From contig NZ_BJWF01000011.1 in assembly GCF_007990225.1 (NCBI RefSeq), positions 1-64,000 of the forward strand: a stretch of DNA of 64,000 nucleotides, read 5' to 3'. The notes below the pieces were generated by a model. It saw nothing but the letters and a program-made list of their open reading frames with translations, made no database searches and had not been told where the DNA came from. The number at the start of each line of letters is the position of its first letter. The first letter of the stretch is position 1. This document shows, piece by piece, positions 8,330-16,669 of the stretch. The DNA is from Enterococcus villorum. Lineage in GTDB: Bacteria > Bacillota > Bacilli > Lactobacillales > Enterococcaceae. The position numbers and the translations under genes are program-made.

Positions 8330-8912
8330 TTAACTGCCATATTGAGATTCAATTTTACGACTTGGTATTAGCCAACCCAACAAAATCACCCCATTGGTAA
8401 TCAACACAGCTAGCGGAGTAATCAAATATCCTAAAACGATCCCTAAGACATTTAAACCAATCGACCAATAAGATTTTCGATAATTCCCTAACAACTCTTT
8501 TATATTTTTTTTTGTTGGTTGGATCAGAGTGAACCAATTCTCTTGCTAAAAGATAATAAGCAATGTTGGCTCCTAGGGTCACTACCCCATACGTAATTTC
8601 TGGTACTAGACTATGGCTGTATTCGCTAATCCAAGAAGTAGCAAAAGGAAACAACGACAACGCAAAAATAAAAAAACTATTTGCCCATATAACTCGCCCG
8701 TTCACCTTACGAACGACTTGAAACATATGATGATGATTATTCCAATAAATTCCTAAGGTAAAGAAACTAACAATGTAAATCAAAAAACGATAACCTAATG
8801 CTGTTAAGGCTTGCCACGTGTCTGCTTCAGGTTTGTGAAGCTCTAAAACTAAGATTGTCATGATAATTGCTATAACTGCATCTGTAAATGCCTCTAAACG
8901 ATTTTTTGGCAT
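8330..8912 (-). pseudogene. TMEM175/DUF1211-family membrane channel, frameshifted in an A9 tract
   Basis: The N-terminus MPKNRLEAFTDAVIAI and then TILVLEL is the signature of bacterial TMEM175-type potassium-selective channels (RxxxFxD motif), followed by GIYWNNHHHMF. After about residue 135 the annotated frame loses hydrophobicity and ends at 8355. Skipping one base in the run of nine T at 8505-8513 (nine A on the coding strand) restores ELLGNYRKSYWSIGL, then GYLITPLAVLITNG and a natural stop at 8330-8332. That gives about 193 residues, near family length. Either a real slippage mutation or a sequencing error in the homopolymer. Confidence 0.8.
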
Positions 8913-9116
8913 ACTTTGGCCTCCTTTTCTGACTTATTGTAGTAAATAAATAGAAAAAAAAGCAACTAAATCAGTCTATAGTTGGATGAAACGACTATTT
9001 GAAATTGCTATACTTAACAAAACAAAGCTTTTTAAACCTTTATTTTCTCTATTTTAAGGAAAATATTATTAAGTATATTTTGATCACGTGTATAAAAAAG
9101 AAATGGAGGGATTTCC

Positions 9117-9320
9117 ATGCGTCAAAGAAATACTTTTTTGAATCTATTCATGTTGGTTATGTTATTGATTGTAGCAAGTTTTGTCATTAGTTTATTTATC
9201 GGTGTTGTAAGCAGTATCTTATGGTTTGCAATCAAATTATTGATTCCTTTAGCTATTGTGATCTGGTTGATTCGTACAATTTCTGGAGCAAACCGATACC
9301 ATCATAGAAGAAATTACTAA
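9117..9320 (+). CDS. Small two-helix membrane protein, 67 aa
   Basis: ATG at 9117 follows AATGGAGGG with good spacing. Two hydrophobic helices (about 9-31 and 33-52) are flanked by MRQRN and a His/Arg-rich tail YHHRRNY. No family was recognised; small proteins of this kind are common in lactic acid bacteria. The gene stands alone and is followed by an intrinsic terminator. Confidence 0.65.
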   Translation: MRQRNTFLNLFMLVMLLIVASFVISLFIGVVSSILWFAIKLLIPLAIVIWLIRTISGANRYHHRRNY

Positions 9321-9338
9321 TAGATTGTGTATAATAAA

Positions 9339-9385
9339 AAAGCAGACGATATCGTAAACAAACGATATCTAATCTGCTTTTTATT
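9339..9385 (+). terminator. Intrinsic terminator
   Basis: AAAAGCAGA...TCTGCTTTTT with an inner CGATATCG/CGATATC pairing. Ends the 9117 gene and may also serve the converging ZIP gene. Confidence 0.75.
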
Positions 9386-9415
9386 TGCTGCTCAAAAATG
9401 ATATATCATTTGAAA

Positions 9416-10234
9416 TTAACCTAAAGCTACGTCAAGAACCATCATGAGGATAAATCCTAACATCACCCCGAAAACAGCAAAATGACGTTTACTTGATAAT
9501 GTTTGTTGCGCCTCAGGTATCAATTCTTCTACCACTACATAAATCATGGCACCCGCTGCAAAAGCCAGTGCATAAGGTAATAAAGTAGTTACTCTTGTTA
9601 CAAGGATCGCACCAATGACGCCTGCAATCGGTTCGACAATACCTGAAGCCTGTCCATAAACAAAAGCTTTCTTTCGACTCAAACCCTCTTGTCTTAAAGG
9701 AATAGAGACTGCAGCTCCTTCTGGGAAATTTTGGATACCAATCCCTAACGAAACAGAAACAGCAGCCAAAACAGCCGCTGTTGGGTTATCGGCTGATGTT
9801 GCCGCACCAAATGCCACCCCAACAGCTAATCCTTCGGGAATATTGTGTAAAGTAATCGAAAACACTAATAAAATGGTTCGTTTTAAATGGGACGGTAGTC
9901 CTTCTGTTTCGTGTTTTGGTCCAAAATGCATATGGGGAAGTGTCTTATCTGCTATATAAAGAAATAAACCTCCCAAGCCAAAACCAATACTCACAACGAG
10001 CCAAGCAATATCTCCGTTTTCTTCTGCTTTCGTAATGGCGGGATCTAACAAAGACCAAAAACTAGCAGCAATCATCACGCCCGATGCAAAACCCAGCATT
10101 AAATTCAGTACTTCTTTCTTAATTTCTTTAAAGAAAAATACCAAGCCAGCTCCAAAAGCTGTCATAAAATAAGTAAAAGCGGTCCCTGTCAATGCTTGTT
10201 GCCACGGTTCCAACTTTAATAGCCACTCAGCCAT
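9416..10234 (-). CDS. ZIP-family divalent metal transporter
   Basis: A 272-residue integral membrane protein with about eight hydrophobic helices. The family-defining metal-site motifs are present: HNIPEGLAVGVAFGA near residue 130 in helix IV and IQNFPEGAAVSIPLR in helix V, with EEL in a later helix. This is the GufA/ZupT type, which takes up zinc, iron or manganese by an energy-independent or gradient-driven route. The loop MHFGPKHETEG is His-containing, as is usual between helices III and IV. Monocistronic, divergent from the pyruvate oxidase gene; no metal-responsive operator was recognised. Confidence 0.93.
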   Translation of the reverse strand: MAEWLLKLEPWQQALTGTAFTYFMTAFGAGLVFFFKEIKKEVLNLMLGFASGVMIAASFWSLLDPAITKAEENGDIAWLVVSIGFGLGGLFLYIADKTLPHMHFGPKHETEGLPSHLKRTILLVFSITLHNIPEGLAVGVAFGAATSADNPTAAVLAAVSVSLGIGIQNFPEGAAVSIPLRQEGLSRKKAFVYGQASGIVEPIAGVIGAILVTRVTTLLPYALAFAAGAMIYVVVEELIPEAQQTLSSKRHFAVFGVMLGFILMMVLDVALG

Positions 10235-10317
10235 GACTTCCTCCTTTCATACCTTCAATTATTACTCTAGCATATTGAAAAAACCATGACTACTATTTTT
10301 GTGAAAAAGCGAATTAG

Positions 10318-10346
10318 TTGGGATTTAAACGGGGAAGCACTATACT
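10318..10346 (+). promoter_or_regulatory. Promoter of the pyruvate oxidase gene
   Basis: TTGGGA (10318-10323) and TATACT (10341-10346) are 17 bases apart, about 45 bases before the start codon. Confidence 0.6.
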
Positions 10347-10391
10347 TTAATTAATAAATACTATTTATAGAACAATAAAGGAGTGGAGAAG

Positions 10392-12122
10392 ATGTCAACA
10401 ATTAACGCGGGTATTGCTATGGTAAAAGTAATGGAAAGTTGGGGAATCGATCACATTTATGGGATTCCTGGAGGTTCATTTAACTCCATCATGGATGCTT
10501 TATACCATGAAAAAGATCGAATAAAATACATCCAAGTTCGTCATGAAGAAGTCGGTGCACTCGCTGCAGCTGCCGATGCGAAGTTAACAGGAAAAGTTGG
10601 CGCTGTATTTGGTTCTGCTGGACCTGGTGCCACTCATCTGATTAATGGACTTTATGATGCGCAAATGGATCATGTACCAGTAGTAGCTTTACTTGGTCAG
10701 GTAGCTTCTACTGCTATGAACTATAATTCTTTTCAAGAATTAAACGAAAACCCAATTTTTGCTGATGTAAGTGTTTATAATCGCACCGTGATGACTGCTC
10801 AAAGCTTGCCCCACGTTGTTGACGAAGCAATTAAAGCCGCCTACGAATATAAAGGAGTTGCTATTGTGACAATTCCGGTTGATCTAGGTTTTGAAGAGAT
10901 CGAAGAAGAACCCATATCGACTGCATCTACGCATAAAACAGGCGTGATTTTACCAGATGAGAAAGACCTACTAGCAGCTATTCCTTTTATTGAAAAAGCA
11001 ACTAAACCGGTACTTTACATTGGTCAAGGAGCACGTAATGGTTTTACACAAATCAAGAAATTTACTGAGCATTTTTCTATGCCTGTCGTAGCCTCCGTTT
11101 TAGCTAAAGGAATTATTCCAGACGATTATAAAAACTTTCTTGGTTTTGCTGGACGTGTTGCCACAAAACCAGCCAATGAAGCTTTAGCAATAGCGGATCT
11201 TATTTTATTTGTGGGTAGCGATTTTCCATTTGGCCGTGCCTTCTTTAATCCCGATGCAGAATTTATCCAAGTCGATATTGATGCTTCAAAATTTGGCCGA
11301 AGACACACGCCTTCTCTGACTATTTTAGGCGATGCAAATACAACTTTAGAAAAATTAACCTCACTTGGGCAACCTCGCCCTGAAGATCGTTGGTATTTGG
11401 CTAACCAAGAAAATAAAGAAAAATGGGTTAACTGGTTACACTCTTTTGAAGATCGAAAAGACAAACCACTCCGTCCAGAAGCTGTATACAAAGAAATCAA
11501 TCGTATTGCAGAAGAAGATGCCATTTTTGTAACAGATGTTGGGAACACAACGATCCACTCTATTCGTTTATTGAACATGAATGGCCAACAAAAACATACA
11601 ACGTCTGGATGGTTTGCAACAATGGGAAATGGTATCCCAGGAGGAATTGCTGCACAATTAAGCTTCCCTGAAAAGCAAGTTTTTACCTTAAGCGGTGACG
11701 GCGGTTTTGCAATGGTTATGCAAGATATCATTACACAAGTAAAATACCAACTTCCTATTATTAATGTTGTTTTCTCCAATTCTTCATTTGGCTTTATCGA
11801 AGCAGAACAAGAAGATACCGAACAAAAGAAATTTGGTGTACTTTTAGAAGATGCTGATTTTGGAAAAGCTAGTGAAGCACTAGGCGCTGATAGTTTTACC
11901 ATTACCGATTATCATCAATTACGCCCTGCTTTTGATGCAGCAAAACGATCCAATCGTCCAGTGGTTATTGATGTTAAAATTGGTAATAAACGTCCTCTAC
12001 CTGTAGAAGATCTCCATCTAGATCCAAGTAAATATACAGTTGAAGACATCAAACAATTCAAAGAAAAATATGAAGTACATGATTTACCTGTATTAAATGA
12101 ATTATATGAAAATAAAAATTAA
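10392..12122 (+). CDS. spxB: Pyruvate oxidase (thiamine-diphosphate/FAD, H2O2-forming)
   Basis: Converts pyruvate, phosphate and oxygen to acetyl phosphate, CO2 and hydrogen peroxide. Of 576 residues. The N-terminal ThDP domain has YGIPGGSFN and the cofactor glutamate in RHEEVGALAAAADAK, a central FAD-type domain follows (GAVFGSAGPGATHL, YIGQGARNG), and the C-terminal ThDP-binding motif is GDGGFAMVMQD...NSSFGF. Extending upstream would use GTG at 10383, but AAAGGAG lies exactly there, so ATG at 10392 (MSTINAG) is the better start. Acetolactate synthase is the main alternative, but the overall sequence resembles streptococcal/lactobacillar Pox much more closely. Monocistronic, with terminator at 12171-12203. 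Confidence 0.92.
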   Translation: MSTINAGIAMVKVMESWGIDHIYGIPGGSFNSIMDALYHEKDRIKYIQVRHEEVGALAAAADAKLTGKVGAVFGSAGPGATHLINGLYDAQMDHVPVVALLGQVASTAMNYNSFQELNENPIFADVSVYNRTVMTAQSLPHVVDEAIKAAYEYKGVAIVTIPVDLGFEEIEEEPISTASTHKTGVILPDEKDLLAAIPFIEKATKPVLYIGQGARNGFTQIKKFTEHFSMPVVASVLAKGIIPDDYKNFLGFAGRVATKPANEALAIADLILFVGSDFPFGRAFFNPDAEFIQVDIDASKFGRRHTPSLTILGDANTTLEKLTSLGQPRPEDRWYLANQENKEKWVNWLHSFEDRKDKPLRPEAVYKEINRIAEEDAIFVTDVGNTTIHSIRLLNMNGQQKHTTSGWFATMGNGIPGGIAAQLSFPEKQVFTLSGDGGFAMVMQDIITQVKYQLPIINVVFSNSSFGFIEAEQEDTEQKKFGVLLEDADFGKASEALGADSFTITDYHQLRPAFDAAKRSNRPVVIDVKIGNKRPLPVEDLHLDPSKYTVEDIKQFKEKYEVHDLPVLNELYENKN

Positions 12123-12170
12123 ACGTTTTTTTATGTAATAAAGCACATTGTTCCATAAATAAGTATAGAT

Positions 12171-12203
12171 AAAAAAGCAACCAGAAGGACATGGTTGCTT
12201 TTT
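12171..12203. terminator. Bidirectional intrinsic terminator
   Basis: AAAAAGCAACC and GGTTGCTTTTT form a stem with A-run and T-run on the two sides, between the convergent pyruvate oxidase and DUF308 genes. Confidence 0.85.
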
Positions 12204-12219
12204 ATCTCTTTTTTTTTAT

Positions 12220-12759
12220 TTATCTAAAAGCATAAACAATATGATTAATCCCAAAAATCATAAAGTAAAAACCAACAAGAAAACTTAAAGTTAAAGCAGA
12301 AGAAATAGGATTAAATAATAACATGATGCCTAGCAAAATACCTAAAATATTTATAACTACTGTAAACCAATAATAGCCTGTACTGATACCTTTAGCCAAA
12401 TCAGCTGTAAACAAAGCCAATACAGAATCTGCAATAAACCAGATGGCAAAGACAAATGGTAAAGCTATGACCCCAGCACCAATATTAAATAAAAAGAAAA
12501 TCCCTATTAAAATATCAATAATCCCAATAACCAAAGGCATTTTCCCTTTATACCCAGTTAATTCTTTCATACAATTGCGAAGAAATAATTCAAAAATCCC
12601 CTTTAAAAATGCAAAAATAGCAAATACAAGTACAATCGCTACTAGATTCCCTACAGGATCTTGAAAAGACATAAGAGAAACAAAGACAAATAAAATCCCT
12701 AAAAGTAATGATCCCCAATCCACCGTTTTTCTTTCATTCATTATTATCCCAGCTTTCAT
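12220..12759 (-). CDS. HdeD/DUF308-family membrane protein
   Basis: A 179-residue protein (173 if translation begins at the ATG at 12741, MNERKTVDWG) with six hydrophobic helices arranged as paired repeats, typical of DUF308/HdeD proteins. Features include LLGILFVFVSLMSF at the start and GFYFMIFGINHIVYAFR at the end. HdeD is linked to acid resistance in enterobacteria, but the function in Firmicutes is unknown. Neither candidate start has a strong ribosome site. Confidence 0.8.
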   Translation of the reverse strand: MKAGIIMNERKTVDWGSLLLGILFVFVSLMSFQDPVGNLVAIVLVFAIFAFLKGIFELFLRNCMKELTGYKGKMPLVIGIIDILIGIFFLFNIGAGVIALPFVFAIWFIADSVLALFTADLAKGISTGYYWFTVVINILGILLGIMLLFNPISSALTLSFLVGFYFMIFGINHIVYAFR

Positions 12760-13010
12760 TTTAATCTATTATTCATAGTAACGCTCTATTTAAATAACGT
12801 CAAAATATATGCTGATATGAAAAATCAGTCTGACGTAGGCTATATTTAAAAAAAAATGATTGATCATTTAATAAAAAATTTACTCACTTTACTTTCAACA
12901 TTCCCTTCGCTAGATAGAAAAAGCGAGTCATTTTAAAATTTCCATAGATATTTCATTATCATAGTAAATTCTTTTTGTTTTATAGGTTCTTTAACTATTT
13001 TTTTTTACGG

Positions 13011-13026
13011 TGTTTCACGTGAAACA
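13011..13026. promoter_or_regulatory. parS: parS centromere site, perfect palindrome
   Basis: TGTTTCACGTGAAACA matches the Bacillus consensus TGTTNCACGTGAAACA at every base and is a perfect palindrome. It is the expected loading site for the ParB encoded at 58023-58913. Rest of 12760-13120: AT-rich, with a ribosome site GTGAGG for the ABC-F gene. Confidence 0.93.
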
Positions 13027-13120
13027 CAAAGAATTATCGATTGCCTTGAAACTTTCTTCTTTCCCCTATATAATGCTAGAAGACTTGTTAAATACTATAA
13101 AAATAAAGTGAGGAAAAAAA

Positions 13121-14737
13121 TTGATTACTGTAAATGATGTAAGTTTGCACTTTTCAGACCGCAAACTATTTGATGATGTTAATATTAAATTTACTCCAGG
13201 AAATTGCTATGGCTTAATAGGTGCAAATGGTGCAGGTAAATCAACGTTCCTTAAAGTTTTATCTGGAGATTTGCAACCTTCAACTGGAACTGTCTCAATG
13301 GGACCAGACGAACGGATGGCCGTTTTAAAACAAAATCACTATGACTACGAAGAATATACGGTTTTAGAAACTGTTATTATGGGACACAAACGTCTTTATG
13401 AAGTAATGAAAGAAAAAGATGCCATTTATATGAAAGAAGATTTTACAGACGAAGATGGCATTCGTGCGGCAGAACTAGAAGGAGAATTTGCTGAATTAAA
13501 TGGCTGGGAAGCAGAACCGGAAGCTGCTGTTTTACTACAAGGATTAAACATTCCAGAAGAATTGCATCATCAATTAATGAGTGAACTGACTGGTGGACAA
13601 AAAGTAAAAGTACTTTTAGCACAAACATTATTTGGTAAACCAGATGTTTTACTTCTTGACGAACCAACGAATGGATTAGATATTCAGTCAATCAATTGGT
13701 TGGAAGAATTTTTAATCGAATTTGAAAATACTGTTATTGTTGTTTCTCATGACCGTCATTTCTTAAATAAAGTATGTACCCATATGGCAGATTTAGATTT
13801 TGGTAAAATCAAGTTATATGTTGGCAACTATGATTTTTGGTTAGAATCTAGCCAATTAGCTGCAAAATTGCAAGCCAATGCAAATGCAAAAAAAGAAGAA
13901 CAAATCAAAGAGTTACAAGAATTTATTGCTCGTTTTAGCGCAAATGCTTCAAAATCTAAACAAGCAACTTCTCGTAAAAAAATGCTTGAAAAAATTACCT
14001 TAGACGATATTCAACCTTCTTCACGTCGTTATCCGTTTGTTGGATTTAAACCAGAACGTGAAATTGGGAATGATCTTTTACAAGTAGAAAATGTGAGTGT
14101 AACGATTGATGGTAAGAAAATATTAAATGATATATCATTTAACTTAAACAAAGAAGATAAAGTTGCTTTTGTCGCTGAAAATGATATTACAACAACCACA
14201 TTATTTAAAGTCATCATGGGCGAAATCACTCCTGACACTGGTACGGTTCGATGGGGTGTTACAACCAGTAATTCTTATTTACCAAAAGATACAACGAAAG
14301 AATTTGAAAATGATTTAACAATTTTGGATTGGTTGCGTCAATATGCAAGTAAAGAAGAAGATGACAATACCTTTTTACGAAGTTTCTTAGGACGAATGCT
14401 CTTTTCTGGTGAAGAGGTGTTGAAGCCAGTCAATGTTCTATCTGGTGGAGAAAAAGTGCGTTGTATGCTTTCTAAAATGATGCTTTCTAAAGCCAATGTC
14501 TTAGTTCTAGACGATCCTACCAATCATTTAGACTTAGAATCTATTACTGCATTGAACGATGGATTAATGGCATTTACCGGCTCTATTCTTTTTGCTTCTC
14601 ACGATCACCAATTTATCCAAACCCTTGCAAACCGCATTATTGCCGTTTCTGATAAAGGGGTAATTGATCGTGCAGATACAACCTATGATGAATTCTTAGA
14701 AAATAAAGATATTCAAAAACAACTGAATGAACTGTAG
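13121..14737 (+). CDS. ABC-F family ATPase (YkpA/YbiT-like)
   Basis: 538 residues with two ABC ATPase domains and no membrane segments, hence ABC-F, acting on ribosomes rather than as a transporter. Domain 1: Walker A GANGAGKST near residue 38, signature LTGGQ, Walker B VLLLDEPTNGLD. A charged linker follows (KLQANANAKKEEQIKEL). Domain 2: a degenerate Walker A (AENDITTTT) but intact signature LSGGEK and Walker B VLVLDDPTNHLD. The degenerate second Walker A is typical of the YkpA/YbiT branch, as I recall it. Start codon is TTG at 13121, spaced correctly after GTGAGG. Not one of the recognised antibiotic-resistance subtypes from its sequence. Confidence 0.9.
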   Translation: MITVNDVSLHFSDRKLFDDVNIKFTPGNCYGLIGANGAGKSTFLKVLSGDLQPSTGTVSMGPDERMAVLKQNHYDYEEYTVLETVIMGHKRLYEVMKEKDAIYMKEDFTDEDGIRAAELEGEFAELNGWEAEPEAAVLLQGLNIPEELHHQLMSELTGGQKVKVLLAQTLFGKPDVLLLDEPTNGLDIQSINWLEEFLIEFENTVIVVSHDRHFLNKVCTHMADLDFGKIKLYVGNYDFWLESSQLAAKLQANANAKKEEQIKELQEFIARFSANASKSKQATSRKKMLEKITLDDIQPSSRRYPFVGFKPEREIGNDLLQVENVSVTIDGKKILNDISFNLNKEDKVAFVAENDITTTTLFKVIMGEITPDTGTVRWGVTTSNSYLPKDTTKEFENDLTILDWLRQYASKEEDDNTFLRSFLGRMLFSGEEVLKPVNVLSGGEKVRCMLSKMMLSKANVLVLDDPTNHLDLESITALNDGLMAFTGSILFASHDHQFIQTLANRIIAVSDKGVIDRADTTYDEFLENKDIQKQLNEL

Positions 14738-14843
14738 AATTAGAAAAAAACTTTTTAGGAACACCTATAAAAAGAAAAAGCACGACTAGATCGTACTCCT
14801 CAATTTTTTTAATGTGAAGTGAAAACGTAGCAACAGCAAATAA

Positions 14844-14880
14844 AAAATCCTGAAACATCTTTATGTTTTGGGATTTTTTG
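14844..14880 (+). terminator. Intrinsic terminator
   Basis: AAATCC-GAAACAT-CTTT-ATGTTT-GGGATTTTTT hairpin about 110 bases after the ABC-F stop. Confidence 0.75.
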
Positions 14881-15019
14881 TTTTAAATCTCAAAGACACC
14901 TCCTAGCAAAAGATAATTTTTTTATAGACATCTATTGAATTTGAGAAAATTAGTAAGTAGTCTCCTCAATCCTTCTTCTTTTTTATTATTGATCTCTTTA
15001 TTTTCATGGATAAATACGC

Positions 15020-15159
15020 TATAATAGAAACTGAAAAAAGGAGTTGCGTCAACAACCCCTTTGATCAGTAACCAGTGCCGTTAAAGACGGTAGCTTTATT
15101 TTAGATTGCTATACCATCTAAAAACTTCGCTAAAGTGTGTTTAGATGGTTATTTTTTTT
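15020..15159 (+). ncRNA. Antisense RNA of a type I toxin-antitoxin pair
   Basis: A TATAAT at 15020-15025 would start an RNA at about 15032. It runs through CCGTTAAAGACGG and ends at a strong terminator: ACCATCTAA (15112 onward) pairs with TTAGATGGT, followed by TTTTTTTT (to 15159). The RNA overlaps the 3' part of the toxin mRNA on the other strand, the usual layout for holin-like toxin loci. The -35 region is weak, so exact 5' end is uncertain. Confidence 0.65.
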
Positions 15160-15235
15160 GGTCTTTTTTGTCTATTATCTGCAACACCAATGTCGCAAAG
15201 GCGAGCATCAGTTGTAAAGATTCAAATACAGACAA
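15149..15235 (-). CDS. Putative holin-like toxin, type I (28 aa)
   Basis: TTG at 15235 opens a 28-residue frame: MSVFESLQLMLAFATLVLQI followed by IDKKDQKK. The MSV-(F/Y)-E-x(4)-M-x-x-F-x-x-L pattern with a Lys-rich tail is that of the Hol_Tox family of membrane toxins in lactic acid bacteria and enterococci. The toxin mRNA would run leftward and end at a hairpin GGGGTTG-TTGA-CGCAACTCC followed by TTTTTT at about 15044-15063. A convergent antisense RNA at 15032-15159 overlaps its 3' part. A short conserved-looking leader frame lies immediately upstream. Confidence 0.75.
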   Translation of the reverse strand: MSVFESLQLMLAFATLVLQIIDKKDQKK

Positions 15236-15237
15236 CT

Positions 15238-15270
15238 TTATTCCTTTCTAGGGATAAAGCGTATAACCAT
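15238..15270 (-). CDS. Ten-residue leader peptide of the toxin mRNA
   Basis: ATG at 15270 follows GAGGTGATGCTT with good spacing and reads MVIRFIPRKE before a stop three bases ahead of the toxin start. The strong ribosome site belongs to this frame, not to the toxin, so toxin translation may depend on coupling. That it is translated is inference. Confidence 0.4.
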   Translation of the reverse strand: MVIRFIPRKE

Positions 15271-15413
15271 AAGCATCACCTCTTATTTAAGAGATTAGCT
15301 ACCATCTTTTACACCCACCAATTACTGATAATTATTGTATCAAAATTTAGTCATTCATACTATAGACAATAACTTAAAATTTAAATAATTTTGTTATTTT
15401 ATATTCGTGAAAA

Positions 15414-15465
15414 AGAGATGTTCAGAGAAAAAATATTTTTCTTTGAACATCCCTTTTTTAAAAGT
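15414..15465. terminator. Bidirectional terminator beside degV
   Basis: GATGTTCAGAGAAAA pairs with TTTTCTTTGAACATC around AATA, with CTTTTTT on the plus strand and TCTTTTTC on the minus strand. Ends the minus-strand DegV transcript. Confidence 0.8.
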
Positions 15466-15496
15466 TTATTTTCTTCAATGGATAGTCCACGCCATT

Positions 15497-16369
15497 TTAT
15501 CGAGTAACCCCCATTGAAAAAATGGCAATACAACCATAACCCGTGTGACTAGCGATAGTAGGACCTAAAGGATATAATTTGACTTCTTTCATTTTAATAT
15601 TTTCTTCTAGTAATTGTTTTGTTTTTTCGGCGCTTTCTAAGTCTCCTGCATAAGCAATATAGACTGTTTGTTCTAATGGCGCCACAATCGTTTTGACAGT
15701 TTCTTCAACAATTTTTTGAATCGATTTATTTCTTCCTCTTACTTTACCAATGTTTGTCAATCGACCTTCTTTATCAACTGTAATGATTGGTTTTACATTT
15801 AAAATACTCCCCAATGTAGCACTTGTCTTGGAAATACGGCCTCCACGTTCAAGATGCTTTAAATCATCGACCGTTACCCAGGAATGCACTTTTAAATAAT
15901 TTTTTTCTAACCATTCCCATAATTCTTCGATCGTCTTTCCTTCATTTTTTAAGCGGACAGCTTCTAATACTAACAATCCTTCGCCTATACTCGCAGCTTT
16001 CGTATCAAATACTTGTATTTGAGGATCTGGATATTCTTCTTTCAATATTTCTACCGCTTGTAAGGCGCTATTATAGGAGCCACTTAAACCACTTGAAAAG
16101 GCAATATACAAGATAGGGACTTGTTTTTCAACATAGGGACGGAAAAACTCTAAATATTGCCCTACATTAATTTGTGAAGTCGTTGGTGTCGCTCCGTTTT
16201 TTAATTGTGCTATGTAATGATCATAATTAAATGTTTTTCCAAGATCATCTACTAGTTCTTGTCCCTCTAATTGAAGCTTCATTGATAAATACTCGACATT
16301 TGCTGTTTGTAATACTTGGTAAGGCAAATCACAGCATGAATCTGTTACGATTTGATACACAAACTTCAA
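15497..16369 (-). CDS. DegV-family fatty-acid-binding protein
   Basis: 290 residues. The start IVTDSCCDLP is the DegV fatty-acid head-group site (TDSxxDLP). TPTTSQINVGQY near residue 60 and FSSGLSGSYNSA near 93 complete the ligand pocket. GRISKTSATLGSILNVKPI marks the second domain. Such proteins (FakB type) hold a fatty acid for phosphorylation by FakA and so feed exogenous fatty acids into phospholipid. No fakA gene is adjacent. Located between the toxin locus and purA, with its own terminator. Confidence 0.93.
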   Translation of the reverse strand: MKFVYQIVTDSCCDLPYQVLQTANVEYLSMKLQLEGQELVDDLGKTFNYDHYIAQLKNGATPTTSQINVGQYLEFFRPYVEKQVPILYIAFSSGLSGSYNSALQAVEILKEEYPDPQIQVFDTKAASIGEGLLVLEAVRLKNEGKTIEELWEWLEKNYLKVHSWVTVDDLKHLERGGRISKTSATLGSILNVKPIITVDKEGRLTNIGKVRGRNKSIQKIVEETVKTIVAPLEQTVYIAYAGDLESAEKTKQLLEENIKMKEVKLYPLGPTIASHTGYGCIAIFSMGVTR

Positions 16370-16517
16370 CCCCTTTAACGTTTCATTTTAACTCTGCTCC
16401 CTATTATAGCAAATCTATGACATACAAAATAACATTAACTATTTAAATAGGCCTTTTGCTCTCTGATATCACGGAGACATTCATAAGTTTTTGCCATCCC
16501 TGTTCTACTATTTGCGA

Positions 16518-16576
16518 GAAAAAACGCCGAAACTAACCAAAATTTTAACCCAAATTTCGTAGTTTCGACGCTTTTA
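16518..16576 (-). terminator. Terminator after purA
   Basis: On the minus strand AAAAGCGTCGAAACTA pairs with TAGTTTCGGCGTTTTTT around a roughly 25-base middle. It is about 95 bases downstream of the purA stop. A 62-codon frame that spans it on the same strand is best explained as chance. Confidence 0.75.
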
Positions 16577-16669
16577 TTCCTCATTGTATAAGAACTTTTG
16601 ATTCTTTCAGCAAATTCGTTCATTCTTAAAATTAAAGAATGTCCTGTTTAACGAAGTTAGCTGTAAAGT

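Noticed and set aside
10300-10320. cre-like sequence TGAAAAAGCGAA ahead of pyruvate oxidase
   Set aside because: Spacing within the half-sites does not fit the catabolite-response consensus.
11126-11902. 258-codon minus-strand frame inside pyruvate oxidase
   Set aside because: Antisense shadow; the plus-strand enzyme motifs are unambiguous.
16435-16623. 62-codon minus-strand frame between degV and purA
   Set aside because: It spans the purA terminator hairpin, has no ribosome site and no recognisable protein features.
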